A stretch of DNA of 13,905 nt, from assembly GCA_964617335.1 (NCBI GenBank), contig CAZTXG010000036.1:1-13905 (forward strand), read 5' to 3'. Both the position numbers and the translations under genes were made by a program. Source of the stretch: UBA2658 sp964617335 (GTDB lineage: Bacteria; Bacillota; Clostridia; Oscillospirales; Oscillospiraceae). Positions 1 to 8,502 of this stretch are shown piece after piece (within the stretch, counting starts at the first letter, position 1; every line of letters begins with the position of its first letter). The notes under the pieces are model-generated. The model ran no database searches. It worked only from the letters and a program-made list of their open reading frames with translations, and was not told the DNA's origin.

Positions 1-401
1 GTCCCCCTTTTATAGTTTTGAGTGTCCAGCTATGCTCTTTTTTCTCTCCTCTGTCTTTGCATCAGCTTCTTGAAGCCTCATACATTAGCCTACTATGTTT
101 TTAAGCCTCTATCAAGTGTTATTTGTGCATATTATATAAGTTTGGTTCTTAAATCATAATTTATTTGTATTGTTCCTATAACTTTTGTAATTATAGATTT
201 ATGCCCCAGCTAAAATGGGGTCTAAATTAGGGTCTTTTGCCGTTTTACATCATAACTTGCAAAAGCCCTGTACATTGTTACCACTTTTAGTATCATTTTT
301 CTGTAAAAATACATATGGCTATTTTTTAACAATCAAAGAAAAAGACCAAAACTCTCGCTTTTTTTGTTTTTCTGTGAATGTAAAGTTAACTTAAGGCGCT
401 C
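1..401. other. AT-rich non-coding region upstream of the glycosidase operon
   Basis: No open reading frame with a ribosome binding site is visible on either strand. The stretch is AT-rich with many T and A runs. The only structure seen is a short weak hairpin (CCCCA at 204-208 pairing with TGGGG at 216-220) without a convincing U-tract. It may include the 3' end of an upstream transcript; frame 1 meets a TAG at 13-15 at once, so no upstream coding tail can be claimed. Confidence 0.6.
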
Positions 402-430
402 TTGCGAGCCTATATTCAAAATGCTATAAT
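402..430 (+). promoter_or_regulatory. Sigma-70 promoter of the glycosidase operon
   Basis: A -35 element TTGCGA (402-407) is separated by exactly 17 bases from a perfect -10 TATAAT (425-430). The -10 is extended by a TG one base upstream (422-423). Transcription should start near 437, which leaves a leader of about 100 bases before the first gene at 540. The -35 lies inside a short dyad GCTC-N4-GAGC (397-408), a possible operator. The spacing and the perfect -10 make this a confident sequence-based call, but the regulator is unknown. Confidence 0.8.
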
Positions 431-436
431 GTCTGC

Positions 437-490
437 AGAGCGGATATTATAGAGCGGCTTTAGCGGCTTTAATATAGTTTTGCATATGCA
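437..490 (+). repeat. Repeat-containing leader: 9-bp tandem repeat, AGAGCGG repeats and a palindrome
   Basis: Just after the predicted transcription start, AGAGCGG occurs at 437-443 and 451-457. AGCGGCTTT is repeated in tandem at 453-461 and 462-470. The tandem is flanked by inverted arms ATATTA (444-449) and TAATAT (470-475), and a perfect 10-bp palindrome TGCATATGCA follows at 481-490. These could be operator half-sites or a weak mRNA structure. No known riboswitch architecture was recognised. Confidence 0.5.
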
Positions 491-539
491 TATTTATATG
501 GTTTTTTGGGTTCATACTGTGAATTTTGGAGGATTTGAT

Positions 540-1802
540 ATGAAGGCTTTTTCATTTCCCGAAGGCTTTGAGCTGGGCACGGCTTCCGCCGCAACGCAAA
601 TCGACGGAGACTGCAAAAACAGCAATTGGTACGACTGGTACCTGAAAGGGCACATAAAAGACGGCGCCGCCCCCGACATTGCCACAGGCCACCGGCAGTT
701 TCTCGAAACTGACACGGAGCTTATGGCTTCTATGGGTCTGCGCCATTATCGTTTTGGCATAGAATGGGCAAGGGTAGAGCCTAATCCCGGTGAGTTTTCC
801 AATGAGGAATTTAATAAAATCCGTGAGGAAATAAAGCTTTTGCACAAGCACAAAATTCAAGTGCTGCTCACCATCCACCATTTTTCAAACCCCCTCTGGT
901 TTGAAAAAAGCGGCGGTTTTTTAAGGGAAGACTGCGTCGATATTTTTCTGCGCCTTACGGAAAATGTTGTGGAAAAGCTTGGAGATCTTGTAAACGAATA
1001 CATAACTATAAACGAACCTAATGTATACGCTGTCAGCGGTTTTATGACAGGGGACTTCCCTCCCGGTGAAAAAAGCATAGCAAAGGCCCTTAAAGTCATG
1101 GATAATATGGCCCGCTGCCACCGTGAGGCATATAAAAAAATCCATCAAATGCGGGGTTTCCGTGGTTTTCCCGACACGAAGGTGGGCTTTGCCCATCATA
1201 TGCGCAGCTTTGTTCCGGAAAACCCTATAAATCCTCTGCACCGTATGTTTGCCTCGGTTTCAGAGTATTTTTTCCAGACCCGCCTTCAAAAAAGCGCTTT
1301 GCTTGGCAGCGGCGGCGAAAAGGGGCGCTATGCCGACTTTCTCGCTATAAACTATTACTCCCGCACAGCTTCTAAAGGGCTTTCCGACGGCACCTTAAAG
1401 GGAAAACCCATAAACGATTTGGGCTGGGAGGTTTATCCCCAAGGTATAGTTGACTGCGCCCAAAAGCTTCACGAAATATGGCCAAAGCTTCCCATTTACA
1501 TTACGGAAAACGGCACGGCGGATAACCAAGACGCCTTCCGCAGCCGCTATATTTACGAGCATTTAAAGGTCCTTTGCGAAAGCGGACTGCCTGTCACAAG
1601 GTATTATCACTGGTGCTTTGTGGATAATTTTGAGTGGAACGAAGGCTTTACCGCCCGCTTTGGTCTTGTTTTTCTAAACCTAAAAACCATGGAGCGTAAA
1701 ATCAAAAAAAGCGGTGAGTTTTTCAGCCGCATGATAGCTGAAAATGGTGTTACCGAGGAGATGGCCGAAGAGGTCTTAGGAGAGGAGTATAGGCTTGGCT
1801 AA
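540..1802 (+). CDS. GH1 family beta-glycosidase (probable beta-glucosidase)
   Basis: This 420-residue cytoplasmic enzyme should cleave beta-linked glucosides or galactosides by the retaining GH1 mechanism. Both catalytic glutamates are visible: the acid/base E159 in INEP (157-160) and the nucleophile E323 in ITENG (321-325). Other GH1 sugar-binding positions are present: Q20, H113/H114 and the W358...NFEW (363-366) segment. E365 and W366 fit unphosphorylated sugars rather than 6-phospho-glucosides. There is no signal peptide. The protein is shorter than typical GH1 enzymes (about 440-480), mainly between residues 220 and 270. The start at 540 is chosen because GGAGG lies at 528-532 and MKAFSFPEGFELG begins exactly like the family; an in-frame ATG at 480 has no such support. 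It is the first gene of the operon and overlaps the next by 8 bp. The exact substrate is inferred. Confidence 0.92.
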   Translation: MKAFSFPEGFELGTASAATQIDGDCKNSNWYDWYLKGHIKDGAAPDIATGHRQFLETDTELMASMGLRHYRFGIEWARVEPNPGEFSNEEFNKIREEIKLLHKHKIQVLLTIHHFSNPLWFEKSGGFLREDCVDIFLRLTENVVEKLGDLVNEYITINEPNVYAVSGFMTGDFPPGEKSIAKALKVMDNMARCHREAYKKIHQMRGFRGFPDTKVGFAHHMRSFVPENPINPLHRMFASVSEYFFQTRLQKSALLGSGGEKGRYADFLAINYYSRTASKGLSDGTLKGKPINDLGWEVYPQGIVDCAQKLHEIWPKLPIYITENGTADNQDAFRSRYIYEHLKVLCESGLPVTRYYHWCFVDNFEWNEGFTARFGLVFLNLKTMERKIKKSGEFFSRMIAENGVTEEMAEEVLGEEYRLG

Positions 1803-3411
1803 TGATAAGTGGTGGAAAAACCGGATAATTTATCAAATTTATCCCATGAGCTTTTGCGATTCAAACGGCGACGGCATAGGCGACCTTCAGGGGATTATTT
1901 CAAAGCTTCCCTACCTTAAATCTCTTGGGATTGGGGCCTTGTGGCTTTCTCCCCCCTACCCCTCACCTAACCGTGATAATGGCTATGACATCAGCGATTA
2001 CTGCAATATCCACAAAAACTACGGCAGCCTTTCCGATATGGACGAGCTTATAAAAAAAGCCGGAGAGCTGGACATTAAAATCATTCTCGACCTTGTAATA
2101 AACCACACCTCCGACCAGCATGAGTGGTTTCAAAAAAGCCGCCAAAGAATTGAGCCGTACACTGATTTTTACCTATGGCATCCCGGTAAAAAGGGCAAGA
2201 AACCCTCTAACTGGGGCAGCTTTTTCGGAGGGGACTGCTGGGAATTTGACGAAATGCGGGGGGAATATTACCTGCACCTTTTCGCCAAGGAGCAGCCGGA
2301 CTTAAACTATAAAAACGAGGCTGTTATAAAGGCTGTTGAAGATGTTATGGGCTTTTGGCTAGAGCGCGGCGTTGCCGGTTTCCGCTGTGATGTTATAAAC
2401 ATTCTTTACAAAAACACCCTTGAAAACGGCAGGTGGAAGCCTGCCTTAACCGGCAGTGAGCACTATATTTCCACAGAGGGGCTTCACAGGCTTTTAAACC
2501 GCTTTAACCGTGAGGTTTTTTCACCTTATGACTGTTTCACAGTGGGGGAAACTGTGTTTGTGACTCCAAAAATGGCAGAGGAGCTTACAAATCCCCAGAG
2601 GCAGGAGCTTGACACGGTTTTTGCCTTTGAGCATATGGAGACAGACTGCTATTTTATAAAATGGTTCCTTCGCCCCTTTTCTCCTGACCGTTTTTTTAAA
2701 ACTCTGACAAAATGGCAAAACGCCCTTTCTTGGAACACAGTTTACTTTGAAAACCACGACCAGCCCCGAAGCGTTTCCCGCTTTGGCAACGACATTTGCT
2801 ATCACGCTGAAAGCGCCAAGGCTCTTTCCACCCTGCTTTTAAGTCTGCGGGGTACGCCTTTTATGTTTCAGGGGCAGGAAATCGGCATGACAAACTTTGA
2901 CTACCCTGATATGGAAAAGGTGAGGGATATAGAGTCCCGCAACATTTGGAACCTTAGCGGCAGGCTGCATTTCCCCAAAAAGCTCCGCTGGAAAATGATT
3001 AAGCTTAAAAGCCGTGACAATGCCAGAACTCCCATGCAGTGGAGCGATAAGATAAACGGGGGCTTTTCCACTGGGGAGCCTTGGCTTTCTCCAAACTCCA
3101 ACTATAAGAAAATAAATGTTGAAGCTCAGGAAAAGGACGAAAATTCCGTTTTGTCCTATTATAAAAAGCTTATTGCCTTAAGAAACGGCAGCGAGGTTTT
3201 AAAAAGCGGCAGCTTTAGGGAGCTTTACAGAAAGGGCGGGGTCTATGCCTTTTCCCGTGAACTAAATGGGGAGCGGCTGATAAGCCTTATAAACCTTACA
3301 CAGGACACAAAAAAAGCTCCCCTTTCCGGAGAGGCGCTTATTTCAAATTACGGGAAAAGCTTTGTTTCCGGTGAGCTTTCCCCATATGAAGCCGCAATTA
3401 TAAGGGGGTAG
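1795..3411 (+). CDS. GH13 alpha-glucosidase, oligo-1,6-glucosidase type
   Basis: This 538-residue cytoplasmic enzyme of the GH13 oligo-1,6-glucosidase/alpha-glucosidase group removes glucose from the non-reducing end of short alpha-glucans. Visible signatures are the calcium-loop DSNGDGIGD (22-30), region I DLVINH (99-104), region II GFRCDV with nucleophile D199, region III VGET with acid/base E252, and region IV ENHDQ with D322. The residue after the nucleophile is valine (V200), which in this family goes with alpha-1,6 rather than alpha-1,4 preference. Isomaltose-type or panose-type substrates are therefore inferred. Length is normal for the family. The start is TTG at 1795: AGGAGAGGAG lies at 1778-1787, seven bases upstream, and the nearby ATG at 1802 is out of frame. 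The start overlaps the GH1 stop by 8 bp, implying translational coupling. Confidence 0.92.
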   Translation: MANDKWWKNRIIYQIYPMSFCDSNGDGIGDLQGIISKLPYLKSLGIGALWLSPPYPSPNRDNGYDISDYCNIHKNYGSLSDMDELIKKAGELDIKIILDLVINHTSDQHEWFQKSRQRIEPYTDFYLWHPGKKGKKPSNWGSFFGGDCWEFDEMRGEYYLHLFAKEQPDLNYKNEAVIKAVEDVMGFWLERGVAGFRCDVINILYKNTLENGRWKPALTGSEHYISTEGLHRLLNRFNREVFSPYDCFTVGETVFVTPKMAEELTNPQRQELDTVFAFEHMETDCYFIKWFLRPFSPDRFFKTLTKWQNALSWNTVYFENHDQPRSVSRFGNDICYHAESAKALSTLLLSLRGTPFMFQGQEIGMTNFDYPDMEKVRDIESRNIWNLSGRLHFPKKLRWKMIKLKSRDNARTPMQWSDKINGGFSTGEPWLSPNSNYKKINVEAQEKDENSVLSYYKKLIALRNGSEVLKSGSFRELYRKGGVYAFSRELNGERLISLINLTQDTKKAPLSGEALISNYGKSFVSGELSPYEAAIIRG

Positions 3412-3415
3412 GGTT

Positions 3416-5794
3416 TTGGACTGTATAAGCCATAAGGACAAAAGCTTTCTTCTTTCCACCTTGAGCAGCTCTTGCCTTATTATGATAAATGAGCACGGCC
3501 ATGTTGAGCAGCTCCATTACGGCCCTGCCGTGAGCATGGAAGATGGGCAGGCCCTGCGCTATAAAAGAACTATGCCCTACGGCTCTCAGGTGATGTATAC
3601 CCCCGAAGATGAGAGCTATTGCCTTGACAATGTTCCCCTAAACTGGTCGGGCATAGGAAAGGGGGATTTTCGCCTTACACCTTTGGAGCTTATTATGCCC
3701 GATGGCTCCTTTACCTCTGATTTTATCTATGAGTGCCACGAGATACATAAGGGCAGCCATCCGGCAAAAACCCTTCCCTGCGCCTATGCAGATGAGGAAA
3801 ATCATGCTCAAAGCCTTGTTCTTCACATGAAAGACAAGGTTTATGACCTTCGCCTGCGGCTGATTTACACGGTTTTTCCCGAAACCAATGTAATCACCCG
3901 AAGAACAGAGCTTGAAAACGGCGGGGATAAACCTGTCCAGATACGGCGGATTATGAGTATGCTCATGGATTTGCCCAATCGGAATTTTAAAATGGTCACC
4001 TTAGACGGAGACTGGATTTCCGAGGCAAAGCGCTCGGACAGGAGCCTTATGCCGGGCTGTTTTGTTAACGAAAGCGTCACCGGCTCTTCCTCAAATCGCC
4101 ACAATCCCGGTGTTCTTTTAGCGGCAGAGACCGCAAGTGAAGATTACGGCGAGGTCTATGGTTTTAATCTTGTTTACAGCGGAAACCACTATACAGCGGT
4201 GGAGCTTTGCCCCCGTGACATGGTGAGAATTGTAAGCGGTATAAATCCCCTTTGTTTTTCATGGACTCTTAAAAAAGGCGAGGTTTTTGAAACGCCTGAG
4301 GCTGTGATGACCTATTCCTCCCAAGGCTTTAACGGTATGAGCCATAATTTTCATAACTTTATAAACCGCCACATAATTTCGGGGGACTGGAAAAATAAAG
4401 AGCGCCCTGTTCTTATAAACAACTGGGAGGCCCATTTTTTTAAGTTTACCCGCCGAAAGCTTTTGGCTCTGGCAGGGCGGGCAAAAAAACTGGGAGTCGA
4501 GCTTTTTGTCTTAGACGACGGCTGGTTTGGTGAGAGAAACGACGACAGGGCAGGTCTTGGGGACTATGAGGTAAACCGCAAAAAGCTCCCCGGGGGCATT
4601 TCCGCCTTGTCTAAAAAAATTAAAGCCATGGGTCTGGACTTTGGCCTGTGGTTCGAGCCGGAGGGCGTTAACCAAAACAGCGATCTTTACCGCCGCCATC
4701 CGGAATTTGCTGTGAGCATCCCCGAAAGAAGCCCCAGCCTTGGCAGAAATCAGCTTATTTTAGACCTTACAAAGCCTCAGGTGCGGGATTATATCGTTGA
4801 AAACGTCACCGGCATTCTTGACAGCGGAGAAATTTCCTATGTGAAGTGGGACATGAACCGCCATATGAGCGATATGTTTTCGTCCGCCTGCCCCACAGGT
4901 GAGTTTTTCCACCGCTATATCTTGGGGCTGTATGAGGTTTTGGAGAGAATTTTTCGCCCCCGTCCTCACATTTTATTGGAAAGCTGCTCCTCCGGGGGCA
5001 ACCGCTTTGACCTTGGTATGCTATGTTATTCCCCGCAAATTTGGGCCTCGGACAACACCGATCCCATTGAGCGCCTGAGGATACAAAAAGGTCTTTCCTA
5101 CCTTTATCCAATTTCCACCATTGGCGCCCACGTTTCCCAGTCGCCGCACCAGCAGACCCTGCGCTCAAGCCCTCTTTCCACCCGTTTTAATGTTGCCTGC
5201 TTTGGGGCCTTTGGCTACGAGCTTGACTTTGGCGAATTATCGTACATCGAAAAAAAGCAGGTGAAAAAGCAGATTGCCTTTTATAAAAAGTACCGCAAAA
5301 CCCTGCAATTCGGAGATTTTTACCGCTATGACCAAGGTTTTTCCAATAGAGAAATCTTTCTTTCTGCCGAAAAAGATGGCTCTGCCGCCCTTTTAAGCCT
5401 TGTTCAAACCCAAACCCAAGCCGCCCAAAGTAACGACACTCTCCGTGTAAAGGGTCTTTTGCCCAAGGAACAATATCAGCTTTCCGCTGTTTCTCAAAAG
5501 GTTTCCATTGCCCGCTTCGGCGGTCTTTTAAAACACATAAGCCCCCTTCACCTTAAGCCCGACGGCTTTATTCTCCGTATGGCAAATAGGCTTTACGCCC
5601 TTAGTGACGGAGCCTTTGAGCTTTGCGCCACAGGGGCGGCCTTTTCCCAGGGGGTCAGCATAAATAACCAGTTTATAGGCACAGGCTACCATCCAAAGCT
5701 TCGACTGTGGGGAGACTTTGGCTCACAGCTTTACACAATTTTGCCCTTTGGGGATAAGCCGGGGCATGGGGAGGAAAAAAATGAACAAGCTTGA
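3416..5794 (+). CDS. GH36 alpha-galactosidase
   Basis: This 792-residue enzyme should hydrolyse terminal alpha-galactose from melibiose, raffinose or stachyose-type sugars. An N-terminal beta-supersandwich domain (about 1-320) precedes the catalytic barrel. The barrel shows NNWEAHFF (335-342), DDGW (367-370), WFEPE (412-416) and YVKWDMNR (475-482) with nucleophile D479. SSGGNRFD (525-532) and WASDNTDP (543-550) follow; the latter holds the acid/base aspartate. There is no signal peptide, so it acts in the cytoplasm. It is somewhat longer than typical bacterial GH36 (about 720-740). Part of the excess is a charged tail after the family-typical GDFGSQLY (766-773), encoded over the ribosome binding site and start of the transporter gene. 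The start is TTG at 3416, four bases after the GH13 stop, with AAGGGGG at 3402-3407. The N-terminus aligns with the family pattern, so the later Met23 is less likely. Confidence 0.93.
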   Translation: MDCISHKDKSFLLSTLSSSCLIMINEHGHVEQLHYGPAVSMEDGQALRYKRTMPYGSQVMYTPEDESYCLDNVPLNWSGIGKGDFRLTPLELIMPDGSFTSDFIYECHEIHKGSHPAKTLPCAYADEENHAQSLVLHMKDKVYDLRLRLIYTVFPETNVITRRTELENGGDKPVQIRRIMSMLMDLPNRNFKMVTLDGDWISEAKRSDRSLMPGCFVNESVTGSSSNRHNPGVLLAAETASEDYGEVYGFNLVYSGNHYTAVELCPRDMVRIVSGINPLCFSWTLKKGEVFETPEAVMTYSSQGFNGMSHNFHNFINRHIISGDWKNKERPVLINNWEAHFFKFTRRKLLALAGRAKKLGVELFVLDDGWFGERNDDRAGLGDYEVNRKKLPGGISALSKKIKAMGLDFGLWFEPEGVNQNSDLYRRHPEFAVSIPERSPSLGRNQLILDLTKPQVRDYIVENVTGILDSGEISYVKWDMNRHMSDMFSSACPTGEFFHRYILGLYEVLERIFRPRPHILLESCSSGGNRFDLGMLCYSPQIWASDNTDPIERLRIQKGLSYLYPISTIGAHVSQSPHQQTLRSSPLSTRFNVACFGAFGYELDFGELSYIEKKQVKKQIAFYKKYRKTLQFGDFYRYDQGFSNREIFLSAEKDGSAALLSLVQTQTQAAQSNDTLRVKGLLPKEQYQLSAVSQKVSIARFGGLLKHISPLHLKPDGFILRMANRLYALSDGAFELCATGAAFSQGVSINNQFIGTGYHPKLRLWGDFGSQLYTILPFGDKPGHGEEKNEQA

Positions 5795-7160
5795 TAAGAA
5801 AAACATGGTGTTCTTCGGCCTTGGAACTGTTGGCCGAGATATGTTTTATGCCTTCGAGGCAAACGCCCTTATCTATTACCTGTCAAACGTTCTCGGTCTG
5901 CCCATTGGAGTATATGTAGCCACAAGCCTTGTGTTCACGGTGCTGCGTATTTTTGATGCCATAAACGACCCCTTTATGGGTCTTATAATCGATAACAGCC
6001 GCTCTAAATACGGTAAGTTTAAGCCCCCCATGCTTTTAGGCGCTGTTTTTGCCGGTGTCTTCTATCTTGTTTTGTTTGCGGATTTTGGCATACGCAGCTA
6101 TTGGTTCGTGGTTATTTTTGCCGCGGCCTACCTGCTTTGGGATATATTTTACGGCTTAAATGACATTGCCTATTGGTCCATGCTCCCCTCTTTAAGCCTT
6201 GACCAGAAGCTGCGGGAAAAGATGGGCGCTTTTGCGAGAATTTGCGCAAACGTGGGTATGTTTGCCATTATGGTAAGCTGGGAGCCTATCACCAGCGGTC
6301 TTGGCAACACGCCCCGAGTCTGGTTTATGGTGGCCTTGGCGGTTACGGTTTTAATGCTGCTATTTCAGCTGTTCACCATTTTCGGGGTTAAAGAAAAGCG
6401 CCAGATGTTTACCCATAAGGAAGAAAAAACCTCCCTTAAGGAAATGTGGCAGGTGCTTACACAAAATGACCAGCTTCTTTGGACAACCCTGTCTATGGCT
6501 CTTTTCATGATAGGCTATATGACCACCACAACCTTTGCCATATATTACATGGAATATGTTTTCGGCAACAAAGATATGTATGCCGTTCTCGCCGCCATTG
6601 TGGGTGTGGCCCAGCTTTCTGCCCTTATAGTTTTTCCTGTGTTTTCAAAGCGCTTTTCCAGAGAAAAGCTTTATCTATACTCCACCCTTCTTGTAACCGG
6701 CGGCTATATTGTGTTTATGTTTGCGGATAAAAGTCTTATTATTATAGCCATTGCAGCCCTTATGCTTTTCATAGCTCAGGCCTTTATCCAGCTTCTTATG
6801 CTTATGTTCCTTGAGGACACCATAGAATACGGCCAGTGGAAATTAGGCCGGCGCAACGAAAGCATAACCTTATCTGTTCAGCCCCTTATAAACAAAATCG
6901 GCGGGGCAATTTCCATGGGTTTTGTAAGCCTTTCCCTCATCTGGGCGGGCATTAAAACCGACGAGGTGGCGGCAACCGCCATAGACGACAGGGGAAAGCT
7001 TATTATTAAACTCGTCATGCTGATTTTGCCTCTTTTCTTTATTATTTCAGGTTATATTATTTACCGGAAAAAGTTTAAAATAAATAAGGAAATGTATGAT
7101 AAGATAATAGCAGAGCTAAACAGTCGGGGCGAGCTTGATTTGGATAAGGAATATCTCTAG
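5781..7160 (+). CDS. GPH-family sugar:cation symporter (MelB-like, MFS superfamily)
   Basis: This 459-residue protein with about twelve hydrophobic segments belongs to the glycoside-pentoside-hexuronide:cation symporter family. The family signature is clear: DAINDP (59-64) followed by DNSRSKYGKFKP (71-82). A second-half motif DTIEYGQWKLGRRNES occurs at 346-361. D59 and D63 correspond to the MelB aspartates that bind the coupling cation. It probably imports the oligosaccharides cleaved by the three upstream hydrolases, taking up unphosphorylated sugar, which suits non-phospho glycosidases. The start at 5781 follows GGGGAGG (5768-5774) and overlaps the alpha-galactosidase by 14 bp; an upstream in-frame ATG at 5718 lies inside that gene and would add a non-membrane extension. 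It is the last gene of the operon. No strong terminator is seen after it. The exact sugar cannot be read from the sequence. Confidence 0.92.
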   Translation: MNKLDKKNMVFFGLGTVGRDMFYAFEANALIYYLSNVLGLPIGVYVATSLVFTVLRIFDAINDPFMGLIIDNSRSKYGKFKPPMLLGAVFAGVFYLVLFADFGIRSYWFVVIFAAAYLLWDIFYGLNDIAYWSMLPSLSLDQKLREKMGAFARICANVGMFAIMVSWEPITSGLGNTPRVWFMVALAVTVLMLLFQLFTIFGVKEKRQMFTHKEEKTSLKEMWQVLTQNDQLLWTTLSMALFMIGYMTTTTFAIYYMEYVFGNKDMYAVLAAIVGVAQLSALIVFPVFSKRFSREKLYLYSTLLVTGGYIVFMFADKSLIIIAIAALMLFIAQAFIQLLMLMFLEDTIEYGQWKLGRRNESITLSVQPLINKIGGAISMGFVSLSLIWAGIKTDEVAATAIDDRGKLIIKLVMLILPLFFIISGYIIYRKKFKINKEMYDKIIAELNSRGELDLDKEYL

Positions 7161-7312
7161 GCTTTTGCTCCGGCAAAAAATAGGAGAAACGCTCTTACAA
7201 TGTTATTTAAAACTTTTCTCCCTATTACAAAAAATCTGCCTCTACTTTTTATGAGCTAGGTCAGGCGAAAAGATTAAAGCTTTTTTACTTATATGAAAGG
7301 AAGGCTTCACTT

Positions 7313-8488
7313 ATGGAAAACTTCACCTATTACTCTCCAACCTACTTTGCCTTCGGTGAGGGTCAGGAAAAGAAAACCGGCGAGCTTGTTCGTCGTTTTG
7401 GCGGCTCTCGGGTGCTTTTGCACTATGGCGGCGGCTCCATTAAGACAAACGGCGTTTACGAGGCTGTCTGCGCAAGTCTAAACGAGGCAGGGCTTTATTT
7501 TACAGAGCTTTCGGGGGTTTTGCCAAATCCCAGAAGCGGCCTTGTCTATGAAGGTGTGGAGCTTTGCAAAAAGGAAAAGCTGGACTTCATCCTTGCCGTG
7601 GGCGGAGGCAGCGTTATAGATTCTGCCAAGTCTATCGCCCTCGGTGCCTGCTATGAGGGGGATTTCTGGGACTTTTTCAGCGGCAAGGCAAATGCCAAAG
7701 CTGCCCTTGCTGTGGGCACAGTTCTCACAATTCCCGCCGCCGGAAGCGAAGGCTCACCCAATGCCGTTATCACCCATGAAGACGGAAACCTTAAATGGGG
7801 CAGCCAAAAAAGCAACTTGATGCGGCCTAAGTTTTCAATTTTAAACCCTCGGTTTTCATGCAGTCTGCCCCCCTATCAAACTGCCTGCGGCATAACTGAT
7901 ATGACAGCTCATATCTGCGAGCGCTACTTCACCCACACTAAGGATGTGGCAATTACAGACAGGCTTTGCGAGGCTGTTTTAAAAACCATTATAGAAGCCT
8001 CCCGAAGGCTTATTAAAAATCCCGGCGACCTTGCCGCCAGGGCCGATATAATGTGGGCGGGAACCATTGCCCATAACAACAGCCTTGGTGTGGGCCGTGA
8101 GCAGGACTGGGCAAGCCACCAGATTGAGCATGAGCTGTCCGCCCTGTTTGACTGCGCCCACGGGGCAGGTCTTGCCGTGGTTATGCCTGCCTGGATGGAA
8201 TATGTCATGGGGGAAAATGTCATGCGCTTTGCCCAGTTTGCCGTGAGAGTTTGGGGCTGTGAAATGAACTTTGAAAGCCCCGAAAAAACAGCGGCGGAGG
8301 GTATAGACTGCTTCCGTCTTTTCCTCAAATCCATAGGTATGCCCATAAGCTTTTCCGAGCTTAATATTCCCGAAGACAGCATTGAGGATTTGATTGCCCA
8401 CAGAAAACTGCGGGGCTTCCCCTTTGGCAATTTTATGTCTATTGACGAAAACGCAATGAGAGATATCCTTAAAATTGCGGCGAGATAA
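7313..8488 (+). CDS. Iron-containing alcohol dehydrogenase, YqhD/butanol dehydrogenase type
   Basis: This 391-residue soluble enzyme reduces aldehydes to alcohols, or the reverse, with NAD(P)H. The dinucleotide motif GGGSVIDSAK (97-106) is present, and an N-terminal YGGGS (38-42) matches the NADPH site of YqhD/BDH enzymes. The metal ligands D196, H200, H269 and H283 are all in place, with the same spacing as in E. coli YqhD. Length is normal. AAAGGAAGG (7296-7304) lies eight bases before the ATG. It is separated from the transporter by 152 bases without a clear terminator or promoter, so it could be read through from the sugar operon or have an unrecognised promoter. It may serve as a fermentative electron sink or in aldehyde detoxification. 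The convergent TetR gene is a candidate regulator by position only. Confidence 0.92.
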   Translation: MENFTYYSPTYFAFGEGQEKKTGELVRRFGGSRVLLHYGGGSIKTNGVYEAVCASLNEAGLYFTELSGVLPNPRSGLVYEGVELCKKEKLDFILAVGGGSVIDSAKSIALGACYEGDFWDFFSGKANAKAALAVGTVLTIPAAGSEGSPNAVITHEDGNLKWGSQKSNLMRPKFSILNPRFSCSLPPYQTACGITDMTAHICERYFTHTKDVAITDRLCEAVLKTIIEASRRLIKNPGDLAARADIMWAGTIAHNNSLGVGREQDWASHQIEHELSALFDCAHGAGLAVVMPAWMEYVMGENVMRFAQFAVRVWGCEMNFESPEKTAAEGIDCFRLFLKSIGMPISFSELNIPEDSIEDLIAHRKLRGFPFGNFMSIDENAMRDILKIAAR

Positions 8489-8502
8489 GCATTTTGTAAA
8501 AT

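Noticed and set aside
204..220. CCCCA/TGGGG hairpin as a terminator for an upstream gene
   Set aside because: The stem is only five base pairs and no proper U-tract follows.
480..539. Upstream in-frame ATG that would extend the GH1 enzyme by 20 residues
   Set aside because: No ribosome binding site there; the start at 540 has GGAGG at ideal spacing and matches the family N-terminus.
5718..5780. Earlier start for the sugar symporter inside the alpha-galactosidase gene
   Set aside because: The GPH family begins at the MNKLDKKN segment and GGGGAGG lies directly before the ATG at 5781.
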